64,000 bases of DNA, from assembly GCF_030296935.1 (NCBI RefSeq), contig NZ_AP028032.1, positions 1,488,001-1,552,000 on the forward strand, written 5' to 3'. Of this stretch, positions 48,358 to 57,083 are shown piece after piece (within the stretch, counting starts at the first letter, position 1; each line of letters begins with the position of its first letter). Source of the stretch: Coprobacter fastidiosus (GTDB lineage Bacteria; Bacteroidota; Bacteroidia; Bacteroidales; Coprobacteraceae). Made by a program: the position numbers and the translations under genes. The notes under the pieces were generated by a model. That model ran no database searches and had not been told where the DNA came from. It worked only from the letters and a program-made list of their open reading frames with translations.

Positions 48358-48837
48358 TTAAAAATGAAATGCCACAGCCAGTCCGAAATTCCAAAAACCG
48401 GGAGTAAAGAAACCTTCGCTATATCCTCCGATAACCGTACCAATAACCGGACGATAATCGACTTCGAGAGAAATGGGCACTTTTTTAAATTGGCAGCCGA
48501 AAGCACAAGAACCGGCTACTCCGAACAAAAGCCCCGAATCATCGAAATCATAAAATCCTAATGCTCCACCGACTCCAGCATTCAAATACCAATCACAAGT
48601 TCGGGGTGTCCAATCCCACTGACAGCACCGCCAATTATATATACCAGTCAACGACAATCCCTCGTAATTGGGAATAGCTAATGTAAACTGAAGAAAATTT
48701 TTAGTACTCAAATCTCTCTGATAAAGAAACTCAGCACCTCCTCCGAAACGAAACCCTACTGCATTTTTTTGCGCATTCGCAAAACTTAAAGACGTGATAC
48801 ACAAAAGAACAACAAAAATCAATTTCTTCATAATCAT
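48358..48837 (-). CDS. Small outer-membrane beta-barrel-like protein
   Basis: The protein has 159 residues with a Sec signal (LIFVVLLCITSLSFANAQ). The mature part alternates strands typical of a short barrel (VGFRFGGGAEFLYQRDL, FFTPGFWNFGLAVAFHF) and ends in a terminal Phe, the usual outer-membrane insertion signal. It holds clustered Trp and Cys residues (GIYNWRCCQWDWTPRTCDWYL). I see no specific family. It stands alone between the SIMPL remnant and the Nudix gene. Confidence 0.68.
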   Translation of the reverse strand: MIMKKLIFVVLLCITSLSFANAQKNAVGFRFGGGAEFLYQRDLSTKNFLQFTLAIPNYEGLSLTGIYNWRCCQWDWTPRTCDWYLNAGVGGALGFYDFDDSGLLFGVAGSCAFGCQFKKVPISLEVDYRPVIGTVIGGYSEGFFTPGFWNFGLAVAFHF

Positions 48838-48980
48838 CGCATTTTAAATTTACAATCCACCGACATTAACAAAAGTCGTAAACAAATTCAAATTTACAAA
48901 CCTGCTCAAAACTTACAAAACTATTTTTCAAATTTACGCATGGCACTCATAGCAAACTCCACCCCGATCACATCAACCTC

Positions 48981-49676
48981 TTACATAGTGAATACAAATC
49001 CTTTATCGAGCATCGATTCATATCGTTGACGATTAAACACATAATAATAAGCTCCACGTTTAGAGCTTTTTTTATCTTTTTCATCAAGCCGTTCAAGAAT
49101 GTCCATCCCTAAAATTTTTTTACGGAAGTTACGCTTATCCATCGTTTCACCATAAATCGATTCATAAAGCGACTGCAATTGCGTCAATGTAAACTTCTCA
49201 GGCAACAGATTAAATCCTATCGGATGCAGTGCCGCATGACGCCTCAATAGTAATATAGCATCATCAAGCATCTGTTCATGGTCGAAAATAAGTTCTCTTT
49301 TCCTGTCCAACGAAATCCATTCCAAATCACTTTCCGGCAACAAACTATTAGCATAATCGGTCACATTAATCAGAGCATAATAGGTCACAGATATCACTCG
49401 TTCTCCGGGATCACGATCTACATTTCCGTAAGCTTTTACCTGCTGCATATAAATATTGTCAAGCCCTGTCAAAGTCTTCAACACCCGACTCGCCGCCTGA
49501 TCGATATTTTCATTTTCATTCATAAAACCTCCCAATAAAGAAAGTCCGCCTTTTTTAGGTTCGATTTTTCTTCGAAACGTAAGCAGCTTGATCTCATTGT
49601 CGATAAATCCGAGTATAGTACAATCTACTGCTATCAGGAAACGTGCCTGGACTCCATAAAAACTGTCTTCATGCAT
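48981..49676 (-). CDS. Nudix-family transcriptional regulator, probably of galactose genes
   Basis: The protein has 231 residues: an N-terminal Nudix-like domain (residues about 10-145, LLGGFMNENENIDQAASRVL in place of an intact catalytic Nudix box) and a C-terminal winged helix (FTLTQLQSLYESIYGETMDKRNFRKKIL). This layout matches the NrtR/AraR-type regulators that sense sugars in Bacteroidetes. The degenerate Nudix box argues for ligand binding rather than hydrolysis. It is downstream of galK with a terminator between, so it likely controls galM-transporter-galK. The signal sugar is inferred from neighbours. Confidence 0.83.
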   Translation of the reverse strand: MHEDSFYGVQARFLIAVDCTILGFIDNEIKLLTFRRKIEPKKGGLSLLGGFMNENENIDQAASRVLKTLTGLDNIYMQQVKAYGNVDRDPGERVISVTYYALINVTDYANSLLPESDLEWISLDRKRELIFDHEQMLDDAILLLRRHAALHPIGFNLLPEKFTLTQLQSLYESIYGETMDKRNFRKKILGMDILERLDEKDKKSSKRGAYYYVFNRQRYESMLDKGFVFTM

Positions 49677-49693
49677 AAGTTAAAAATAAAATG

Positions 49694-49736
49694 CGGGTAT
49701 CCGAAATGATGTTACATTTGATTCCGGATACCCGCC
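49694..49736 (-). terminator. Terminator after galK
   Basis: A perfect 11-bp GC-rich stem (49694-49704 with 49726-49736) is followed by T-rich sequence on the minus strand. It separates the galactose operon from the regulator gene. Confidence 0.8.
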
Positions 49737-49751
49737 ATATCAGACTATGTA

Positions 49752-50897
49752 TTATAATTTACGTGATCCTGCTCCGATCTTCACCGGATATACCTTGGGT
49801 TCTTTTCCGAACTTTTGAGTAAATCCTTTAACAGCAGTCGTGATAAAATTATCATATTTATCTTCAGGCACAAGATTTATCGTACAACCGCCAAATCCGC
49901 CTCCCATTACCCGAGAGCCTGTAACTCCGCATTCACGGGCTACATCATTCAAGTAATCGAGCTCTTCACAACTTACCTCATAAAGTTTACTCATGCCGTA
50001 ATGTGTACCATACATTTTCTCTCCTACAGTTTTATAATCGCCTTTTTCAAGAGCATCACAAGCATCGAGCAACCGTTGTATCTCCTCAATTACATATTCC
50101 GCACGACGGTAATCTTCTGCCGACACTTCATTCTTCACCTCATCGAGCATTTTCATATCTGCGTCACGTAACAGTTCCACTTCAGGATGTCTTTTCTTAA
50201 TTGCCGCAACAACAGCTTCGCAAGACTCTCTCCGTTTGTTATAAGCTGATGAAGCCAATTCATGTTTCACCACAGAGTCTATCAGCACGACCTTATATCC
50301 TTTCGGATCAAAAGGAACATATTCGTATTCCAAAGAACGACAATCCAGACGGATCAAGTGACCTTCCTTACCAAATACCGAAGCAAATTGGTCCATAATA
50401 CCGCATTTCACACCGCAATAATTATGTTCGGTAGCTTGTCCTATTTTTGCCAGTTCGAACTTATCGATACCCAGATTAAATATCTCATTCAGAGCAAAAG
50501 CAAACGTACTTTCCAACGCTGCAGAAGAAGACAAACCCGCCCCCAGAGGAACATCTCCCGAGAATGCTGTATCAAAACCTTCGACTTTTCCTCCGCGTTT
50601 AATTATTTCGCGCACGACACCAAAAATATAACGAGCCCAGCTTTCTTTCGGAGCGTCTTCCTCGTTCATACCGAACTCCGAATATTCATTAAGATCGACA
50701 GCAAAAGCCCGGATTATATTCTTTCCATTCGGTTTTATCTCAGCCAACATACCTTTATCAATAGCTCCCGGTAAAACAAAACCTCCATTATAATCGGTAT
50801 GTTCTCCAATTAAATTTACCCGCCCCGGTGAAAAATAAAGATCTCCGGCTGTTCCAAATAATTCTGCAAATTTTTCTCTGACTATTTTATTATCCAT
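49752..50897 (-). CDS. galK: Galactokinase
   Basis: The 381-residue protein is a GHMP kinase that phosphorylates galactose with ATP, the first committed step of the Leloir pathway. The galactokinase signature GRVNLIGEHTDYNGG is near residue 25. The ATP loop LGAGLSSSAALEST is near 120. The C-terminal GSRVMGGGFGGCTINLV completes the family pattern. It is 61 bases downstream of the sugar transporter and probably in one operon with it and galM. galT and galE are not in the window. Confidence 0.97.
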   Translation of the reverse strand: MDNKIVREKFAELFGTAGDLYFSPGRVNLIGEHTDYNGGFVLPGAIDKGMLAEIKPNGKNIIRAFAVDLNEYSEFGMNEEDAPKESWARYIFGVVREIIKRGGKVEGFDTAFSGDVPLGAGLSSSAALESTFAFALNEIFNLGIDKFELAKIGQATEHNYCGVKCGIMDQFASVFGKEGHLIRLDCRSLEYEYVPFDPKGYKVVLIDSVVKHELASSAYNKRRESCEAVVAAIKKRHPEVELLRDADMKMLDEVKNEVSAEDYRRAEYVIEEIQRLLDACDALEKGDYKTVGEKMYGTHYGMSKLYEVSCEELDYLNDVARECGVTGSRVMGGGFGGCTINLVPEDKYDNFITTAVKGFTQKFGKEPKVYPVKIGAGSRKL

Positions 50898-50958
50898 AAT
50901 TATTATCTTTTTTAAATATTACCTCCAAACCGAATAATTCGGAAAAAAATAAAAATGT

Positions 50959-52269
50959 TTATTCTACAGGAATATCGGTATTTACGTTTTTACTACCGAT
51001 CAAGGCATAATACAGCATATAGCAAACTGCTGCAAATACTACCCAGAAGCTGACAATATAGTTGCTGAAGATATCGGCTACACCGCCTTGTAACAACGGC
51101 AAAATACCTCCACCGCAAACCATTACCATAAATATACCCGATCCCATAGCAGTATATTTACCTAATCCTTCGACTGCAAGGTTAAAGATTCCACCCCACA
51201 TAATCGACGTACAGAGTCCGCAAAGAACAAAGAACATTACTCCTACGGGAACTGTTGTCATACCGAAACTGATATCGGACTTGAATACCGGCATGGATAT
51301 TTGACTGGTCGTCGGAGCGAATATTCCGATCAACAAAAATATCAAAGCCAATGTACACACAAAAATCATCTGGGTTCTACTTGAATATTTACCGCCGAGA
51401 ATACCTCCGAATAAACGTCCAACCATCATCAAGAACCAGTAAGTACCGCAAATCGATCCTGCCATAGCAGCATCGATTCCCATGCCGGTAGCACCGGAAG
51501 CATCGGGCGACGTCGTCAAAAACAAATTCAAGAAATTCGGGATTCCCACTTCAACTCCCACATATAAGAAAATCGCTACAGCCCCCAATATAAAATGACG
51601 GAAAGAAAGCGCACTGTGCGTATCTTTTTCAGTCTTAGCCTTAGCCGGCTCCATGTGAGGCTCCGGAATGCTCATTATCGACAACACAATAAAGGCTACG
51701 GCAAAGATACCCATAGCAATAAACAATGCCGGAGAAGCATCGCTGATCTTCGCATTAGCTGCGTTACCGATCAAATAACCTACGAGAATAGGAACGATCG
51801 TTGCCGAAATGGAATTCAAAGAACCACCGAACTGAATCAGTTGATTTCCTCTTTTTCCACCACCGCCCAATGTATTCAACATCGGGTTCACGACCGTATT
51901 CAGCATACACATAGAAAAACCGGAAACAAATGCACCTGCAAGATAAACTCCGAAACTACTGGAGTTATCGAGTTGTCCCGAAAAAAACTGAATACCTACA
52001 CCGATAAAACCAACGGCAATAGCTGCAAGAGCCGTTTTTTTATATCCTATTTTTTTAAGCATCATACCCGCCGGAATACCCATAAAAGCATAAGCGATAA
52101 AATTGGCGGCATTACCCAACTGAGTCATCCAGTTCGGAACATCGAACTGATTCTTTACAATTACACCCAGCGGATTGGTAAGTCCTGTTACAAACGAAAT
52201 CATTGCAAACAGGGCGAACATCATTGCAATAGGCAATGCATAATTCTTCTTGTTAGTTGTGTCACTCAT
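50959..52269 (-). CDS. Glucose/galactose MFS transporter (FucP/GluP-like)
   Basis: The 436-residue protein has about 12 hydrophobic helices and the FucP/GluP group motifs: MISFVTGLTNPLGVIVKNQF in the first helix region, NTVVNPMLNTLGGGGKRGNQL in the centre, and GSICGTYWFLMMVGRLFGG. It is an inner-membrane proton symporter for glucose or galactose. Its position between galM and galK suggests galactose. The gap to galM is 115 bases and to galK 61 bases. Confidence 0.92.
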   Translation of the reverse strand: MSDTTNKKNYALPIAMMFALFAMISFVTGLTNPLGVIVKNQFDVPNWMTQLGNAANFIAYAFMGIPAGMMLKKIGYKKTALAAIAVGFIGVGIQFFSGQLDNSSSFGVYLAGAFVSGFSMCMLNTVVNPMLNTLGGGGKRGNQLIQFGGSLNSISATIVPILVGYLIGNAANAKISDASPALFIAMGIFAVAFIVLSIMSIPEPHMEPAKAKTEKDTHSALSFRHFILGAVAIFLYVGVEVGIPNFLNLFLTTSPDASGATGMGIDAAMAGSICGTYWFLMMVGRLFGGILGGKYSSRTQMIFVCTLALIFLLIGIFAPTTSQISMPVFKSDISFGMTTVPVGVMFFVLCGLCTSIMWGGIFNLAVEGLGKYTAMGSGIFMVMVCGGGILPLLQGGVADIFSNYIVSFWVVFAAVCYMLYYALIGSKNVNTDIPVE

Positions 52270-52384
52270 AGTTTTTTTACTGTTGATAAATTATTTAGTT
52301 ATTTTGATTTTTTCGTACAGATTAAAATGCATAATACCTATGTAATCGAATATTCGCAAAATTTTTCTGTGCTGTTTCACTTCA

Positions 52385-53476
52385 TCATTTTTCTATGCCG
52401 AACGTGTATATACAAGTCTGAGCATATATCTCACCGGGACGCAATACCGTTGATGGGAAATGCGGTTTATTCGGGCTGTCGGGGAAATGCTGCGTTTCAA
52501 AACAAATTGCCGTACGTTCAGAATAACTGCGTCCCTTTTTCCCTATAAATCCATTTAACCAATTTCCGGTATAAAGCTGTACTCCCGGCTCGGTCGTATA
52601 CACCTCCATAGAAATTCCGGTTTTAGGAGAGACGGCTTTAGCCGCTAAAGTCATTTCACCGGGATAATTCTTATTCAACACATAATTATGATCATACCCT
52701 TTTCCGAAAATAAGTTGTTCATAATTACTATCAATTCGTTCTCCCACTTCGTGAGGTTCAGTAAAATCCATAGGAGAATCTTTCACCGGACGTATTTCTC
52801 CTGTCGGTACAGATTTATCATCCATTGGTGTAAAATAATCGGCATTGATCATCACTTTATGGTTGGTAACCTCTCCACCTCCGTCTCCATTCAAATTAAA
52901 AAACGAATGATGAGTAAGATTTACTACGGTCGGTTTATCGGTAAATGCCTCATAATCGATTTTCATCGCATTATTATCAGTAAGCTGATAAATCACTTTC
53001 ACGAAAAGGTTGCCCGGGAAACCCTCTTCTCCGTCTTTCGAAAGGTAAGTCAGTTCTAATGTCTGGTCATCTTGTTGACGGGCATCCCACACAACGTTGT
53101 TATAACCTACTATACCGCCATGCAATACACAGTCCGGATTATTGGAACGAATATTATAACGTGTTCCATCCAAAACAAACGAACCTTTTTTTATACGATT
53201 TCCGTAGCGGCCGATCAAAGCTCCGAGAAATTTCTCCGGAGTATTCAGATATTCCTCTATCGATTCATGCCCTAAAACCACATCGGTCATCTTTCCGGAA
53301 ACATCGGGTATCATAAGAGAAACCACAATACCTCCAAAATTGGTAATACAAATCTCTGCTCCGTTTTTATTGGTAAGAGTATAAAGCGCTACCGGTTTCC
53401 CGGCTATCTGAGTATCAAACTTCTCTTTGAGAAGCCCGGAAAGAGTCTTTCCTTTTTGAGAATCGGTGTTTGCCAT
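52385..53476 (-). CDS. galM: Aldose 1-epimerase (galactose mutarotase)
   Basis: The 363-residue protein interconverts alpha and beta anomers of galactose or glucose. It has the epimerase stretches NFGGIVVSLMIPD, GALIGRYGNRIKKG, VNLTHHSFFNLNG (catalytic His region) and PGVQLYTGNWL. The glutamate in the last third (RTAICFETQHFPDSPN) is the expected catalytic base. No signal peptide is seen, so it is cytoplasmic. It is the first gene of the presumed galactose operon. Confidence 0.95.
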   Translation of the reverse strand: MANTDSQKGKTLSGLLKEKFDTQIAGKPVALYTLTNKNGAEICITNFGGIVVSLMIPDVSGKMTDVVLGHESIEEYLNTPEKFLGALIGRYGNRIKKGSFVLDGTRYNIRSNNPDCVLHGGIVGYNNVVWDARQQDDQTLELTYLSKDGEEGFPGNLFVKVIYQLTDNNAMKIDYEAFTDKPTVVNLTHHSFFNLNGDGGGEVTNHKVMINADYFTPMDDKSVPTGEIRPVKDSPMDFTEPHEVGERIDSNYEQLIFGKGYDHNYVLNKNYPGEMTLAAKAVSPKTGISMEVYTTEPGVQLYTGNWLNGFIGKKGRSYSERTAICFETQHFPDSPNKPHFPSTVLRPGEIYAQTCIYTFGIEK

Positions 53477-53688
53477 GATAATTATTTTTATATTGTATAT
53501 TTGGTGTAAAAATAACGCTTATTCACTAATGTTGTCATTCAAAAGCGTATGTTTTATAACATAAAAATCTATTTTCCCGTTTCAGATTACGAATCTGTTT
53601 TGATTCTATAATAAATGATCCTCTCCAAATAACAAGTAGCAAGGAATCTTTCATTAAATAAGAAAAAGAGAGACGTTAATAATATTAC

Positions 53689-53720
53689 TTTGCATAAATT
53701 ATTTTTTTTAGCTATATTTG
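53689..53720 (+). promoter_or_regulatory. Promoter of the tandem lipoprotein array
   Basis: TTTG (53689-53692) and TATATTTG (53713-53720) are spaced by 20 bases, a full -33/-7 match. The transcript start would be about 53727, which excludes the TTG at 53718 and supports the ATG at 53742. Confidence 0.78.
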
Positions 53721-53741
53721 GATATACCAAACCATCTGTAT

Positions 53742-54305
53742 ATGAAACTACCAGACATTAGGTTGATCATCTCTTTTTTTATTTTTTTGTCCATCTTTTA
53801 CTGTTGCGTACAAAAAGGAACTCCGTTTTCGTTCACTACACCCGAAGAGGAAGAGGTCAGTCTCATAATTCCTCCGGGATTTGAAGAGCAGCGCACCGCA
53901 AGCCCGTGGAAGAAATTGGATAAAGATCTTAAAAACTATTTTTCAGCATACGTTTGCAATGCCGATAATCCCGAGGAAATTATGGAATTGTATTTCAACT
54001 TAAGAGGATATTCCGATATTAACACAAAAAAATGGCAGAGAAAACCGGAGAATCGGGAACTATATGATTATATAGAATATCCCGACAGTAATTTTATTTG
54101 CGTACTACAAGTCGAATATATATCCGACCCGTATATACTTTCTTTAGGGATAAATAATGGTGTAGATATTCATTATGCCGATCTGTATCTTCAGAAAAAT
54201 ATTTTGGATATTCTACTTTACTTCCCTCATGACAGCCTTATGACCGAACGGGCTAAAACTGTAATGGACGACATTGTAAAAAGCATCAAAATCAAAAAGA
54301 AATGA
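53742..54305 (+). CDS. Tandem-array lipoprotein, copy 1 (type A)
   Basis: The ATG at 53742 gives 187 residues. The signal (LIISFFIFLSIFYCCVQ) carries a lipobox Cys and differs from those of the later copies. The mature core has KGTPFSFTTPEEEEVSLIIP and ends SLMTERAKTVMDDIVKSIKI, almost identical in all copies. The middle (DINTKKWQRKPENREL, then LQVEYISDPYILSLG) defines type A, shared with copy 3. I do not recognise the family. It could be an immunity or surface protein. The stop overlaps the next start by 4 bases (ATGA). Confidence 0.78.
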   Translation: MKLPDIRLIISFFIFLSIFYCCVQKGTPFSFTTPEEEEVSLIIPPGFEEQRTASPWKKLDKDLKNYFSAYVCNADNPEEIMELYFNLRGYSDINTKKWQRKPENRELYDYIEYPDSNFICVLQVEYISDPYILSLGINNGVDIHYADLYLQKNILDILLYFPHDSLMTERAKTVMDDIVKSIKIKKK

Positions 54306-54871
54306 AGCATTATTATCCTACCTTATCCATCGTTATAGGCATATTTCTTTTATCTCTTATCGGTTGTCGGGAAAAAGGAACTCCGTTTTCGTTCACTACG
54401 CCCGAAGGAGAAGAGGTCAGTCTTGTAATTCCTCCGGGGTTTGAAGACCAGCGCACCGCAAGCCCATGGAAGAAATTGGATAAAGATCTCAAAAACTATT
54501 TTTCAGCATACGTTTGCAATGCCGACAATCCGGATGAAATTATAGAGTTGTATTTTTATTTAGAAGAAGATATCAATAACAGTACAAAAAAGTGGCGGAG
54601 AAAACCGGAGAATCGAGAGCTGTACGACTATATAGAGTATCCCGACAGTAATTTCATTTGTGTGGCACGGATCGAATATTTTAACGACCCGTACAGTTTA
54701 TATTTGTCCGGAGGCGATGATTTCCCTCCGGACAGCCATTCGGCAGACCTTCACCTACAAAAACAGACATTCGATATTTTTATGTGCTTCCCTCATGACA
54801 GCCTTATGACCGAGCGGGCTAAAACAGTAATGGACGACATTGTAAAAAGCATCAAAATCAAAAAGAAATGA
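54302..54871 (+). CDS. Tandem-array lipoprotein, copy 2 (type B)
   Basis: The 189-residue lipoprotein has signal LSIVIGIFLLSLIGCRE. It has the same ends as copy 1 but a different middle: STKKWRRKPENREL and RIEYFNDPYSLYLSGGDDF, then HSADLHLQKQTFDIFMCFPH. That type-B middle is shared with copy 4. It overlaps both neighbours by 4 bases, so the array is translated as a coupled set. Function unknown. Confidence 0.78.
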   Translation: MKHYYPTLSIVIGIFLLSLIGCREKGTPFSFTTPEGEEVSLVIPPGFEDQRTASPWKKLDKDLKNYFSAYVCNADNPDEIIELYFYLEEDINNSTKKWRRKPENRELYDYIEYPDSNFICVARIEYFNDPYSLYLSGGDDFPPDSHSADLHLQKQTFDIFMCFPHDSLMTERAKTVMDDIVKSIKIKKK

Positions 54872-55431
54872 AGCATTATTATCCTACCTTATCCATCGTT
54901 ATAGGTTTATTTCTTTTATCTCTTATCGGTTGTCGGGAAAAAGGAACTCCGTTTTCGTTCACTACGCCCGAAGGAGAAGAGGTCAGTCTTGTAATTCCTC
55001 CGGGATTTGAAGACCAGCGCACCGCAAGCCCGTGGAAGAAATTGGATAAAGATCTTAAAAACTATTTTTCAGCATACGTTTGCAATGCCGATAATCCCGA
55101 GGAAATTATGGAATTGTATCTCAACTTAAGAGAATATTCCGACATTAACACAAAAAAATGGCAGAGAAAACCGGAAAATCGGGAACTATATGATTATATA
55201 GAATATCCCGACAGTAATTTTATTTGCGTATTACAAGTCGAATATATATCCGACCCGTATATACTTTCTTTAGGGATAAATAATGGTGTAGATATTCATT
55301 ATGCAATCATGTATCTTCAAAAAAACTCCTTGGATATTCAACTTTATTTTCCTCATGACAGCCTTATGACCGAACGGGCTAAAACTGTAATGGACGACAT
55401 CGTAAAAAGCATCAAAATCAAAAAGAAATGA
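54868..55431 (+). CDS. Tandem-array lipoprotein, copy 3 (type A)
   Basis: The protein has 187 residues. It has the type-B-like signal (LSIVIGLFLLSLIGCRE) but the type-A middle of copy 1 (LQVEYISDPYILSLGINNG), so it is a mosaic. The C-terminal block is again shared. This mosaic pattern points to duplication of a two-gene unit followed by exchange of signal sequences. It overlaps copy 4 by 4 bases. Confidence 0.78.
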   Translation: MKHYYPTLSIVIGLFLLSLIGCREKGTPFSFTTPEGEEVSLVIPPGFEDQRTASPWKKLDKDLKNYFSAYVCNADNPEEIMELYLNLREYSDINTKKWQRKPENRELYDYIEYPDSNFICVLQVEYISDPYILSLGINNGVDIHYAIMYLQKNSLDIQLYFPHDSLMTERAKTVMDDIVKSIKIKKK

Positions 55432-56003
55432 AGCATTATTATCCTACCTTATCCATCGTTATAGGTTTATTTCTTTTATCTCTTATCGGTTGTCGGGAAA
55501 AAGGAACTCCGTTTTCGTTCACTACGCCCGAAGGAGAAGAGGTCAGTCTCATAATTCCTCCGGGATTTGAAGACCAGCGCACCGCAAACCCGTGAAAAAA
55601 AATATTCTCAGAAAGAGACCTTATCGGAGAAGAACATTATATAGCCTCTTATATTTATCAAGGTAAAGATACGAATGAAATTATTGAATTATATTTTTCT
55701 TTAAAAAAAGATCCGGGCACTGCAAAAAAGTGGCGGAGAAAACCGGAGAATCGAGAGCTGTACGACTATATAGAGTATCCCGACAGTAATTTCATTTGTG
55801 TAGCTCGAATCGAATATTTTAACGACCCTTACAGTTTATATTTGTCCGGAGGCGATGATTTCCCTCCGGACAGCCATTCGGCAGACCTTCACCTACAAAA
55901 ACAGACATTCGATATTTTTATGTGCTTCCCTCATGACAGCCTTATGACCGAGCGGGCTAAAACAGTAATGGACGACATTGTAAAAAGCATCAGAATCAAA
56001 TAA
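55428..56003 (+). pseudogene. Tandem-array lipoprotein, copy 4 (type B) with a nonsense codon
   Basis: The frame is open from the ATG at 55428 to a TGA at 55593-55595, where the other copies have TGG (Trp in SPWKK). After the TGA the same frame continues cleanly as KKIFSERDLIGEE and then the type-B middle and usual ending, to the stop at 56001-56003. There is no shift, so a single base change broke it. Between the stop and the type-B middle the sequence (HYIASYIYQGKDTNEI) is more diverged than in the other copies. Confidence 0.82.
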
Positions 56004-56051
56004 CCGATTCATTTTTTATATTTATCGCATCATATCATAAAACAGCGTATT

Positions 56052-56059
56052 TACATTTG
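56052..56059 (+). promoter_or_regulatory. -7 promoter box for the JAMM gene
   Basis: TACATTTG is an exact consensus match 37 bases before the ATG at 56097. It would let the gene be expressed independently of the lipoprotein array. Confidence 0.55.
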
Positions 56060-56096
56060 CTTTCATAATTCACTTAACTAAAAAAATAATCAGTTT

Positions 56097-56864
56097 ATGA
56101 AAGATCGTATTACATGGGTTCCTTCACTACTCACAGGCGAACTTATTCCTAAAAAAATTTCCGACCCCGATTTCCTTCGCATTATCGAACCATATCTGAC
56201 TTCAAACCCGACAGGATTAAGTGCGGATACTCTCCGATCGATATCCCGGTCAGATAAAGATATAGAATACGGAACTGTTGTCCGACAATACAATACATCC
56301 GGCAACGGCCACTCACTCGAATTGAAAGCCGATCCGATCACGAAAGGACAAGCGCCATACGTAAAAAACGGATTCCTTTATCATCCGTGGAACGGTGACA
56401 TGGATAACCTACCGGATACGGAAACAACGGGCTTTATCCATACGCATCCCGGTCCCCGGCCATCCTCTCCTTCTCCGGGAGATATGTGGGTATTCGCAGA
56501 GTCTCAAAAAGACCGCAAAAATACAAATAATTCATTGATGGCCACTTTTACTCCCGATACCGAATATTACATAACGATAGAAGATCAGGAGAAAATGAAG
56601 AAAGCCTTGAATGATGGAGTATTTACATATGCCAACAGAGACTTTCATATAGACCAAAAGAAACGCAAATCTCAAGAACAGAATTTTATACAACGCTATT
56701 TAAAAAATGAAGGCTTAAAAGGAGTTTTCGGAATATATCGTCGTTGTTACCGAAACGGAAAACTCGACGGATTTGAAAAAGCAGTGCTGGACGAGAATGG
56801 AGAGTATCGTTGGAAGCCGATAAAAGGACAATACAATATTGTTCCTAAAACATCATTTGAATAA
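56097..56864 (+). CDS. JAB/JAMM-type metallopeptidase
   Basis: The protein has 255 residues. It has the JAMM zinc signature with H115, H117, S126 and D129 in THTHPGPRPSSPSPGD-type spacing (H-x-H-P-x7-S-x2-D). A possible catalytic Glu lies upstream near residue 57 (DIEYGTVV). Proteins with this fold are isopeptidases or cyclic-peptide/deubiquitinase-like enzymes and also occur as toxin modules (DUF4329-like) of RHS systems. No signal peptide is seen. The lipoprotein array just upstream could be partners or antagonists, but the JAMM gene has its own -7 box. Confidence 0.78.
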   Translation: MKDRITWVPSLLTGELIPKKISDPDFLRIIEPYLTSNPTGLSADTLRSISRSDKDIEYGTVVRQYNTSGNGHSLELKADPITKGQAPYVKNGFLYHPWNGDMDNLPDTETTGFIHTHPGPRPSSPSPGDMWVFAESQKDRKNTNNSLMATFTPDTEYYITIEDQEKMKKALNDGVFTYANRDFHIDQKKRKSQEQNFIQRYLKNEGLKGVFGIYRRCYRNGKLDGFEKAVLDENGEYRWKPIKGQYNIVPKTSFE

Positions 56865-56907
56865 AAGCCCGTTTAAATTTTCCGATAAGAAAATATTATC
56901 GGGTCAG
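56865..56907 (-). repeat. Partial dispersed element abutting copy B
   Basis: This 43-base segment equals one end of the family (AAGCCCGTTTAAATTTTCC plus the ATTATCGGGTCAGA stretch) and stops where copy B begins. It is a second, truncated element or a nested insertion. Confidence 0.55.
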
Positions 56908-57083
56908 ATTTAGAACCTATCTAAATTCTCCAACAAAAATATGATCAGCTCATCTTTGCGTTTTCTTCCGGTCTTTTTCCCGTTTTCCCTTGTCAGATAG
57001 CAAACTATCTGACAAGGGAAAACAGAAAAATAACCTCGAAAAAAACTTTCAAAACTGACCCGAGTAAAACTTAGACAGCTTCT
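56908..57083 (-). repeat. Dispersed intergenic element, copy B, with internal palindrome
   Basis: A complete copy of about 176 bp in minus orientation. Its core GGGAAAAAGACCGGAAGAAA and its ends match copy A. It contains a perfect 19-bp palindrome arm pair (56982-57000 and 57005-57023) with a 4-base loop CAAA, which other copies lack. Confidence 0.78.

Noticed and set aside
53718..53741. TTG start for lipoprotein copy 1
   Set aside because: It lies within the -7 box TATATTTG; the ATG at 53742 gives a proper lipoprotein signal.
56982..57023. CRISPR or transposon-end interpretation of the palindrome in copy B
   Set aside because: There are no repeated spacers, no cas genes and no transposase nearby; it is internal to a longer repeat family.
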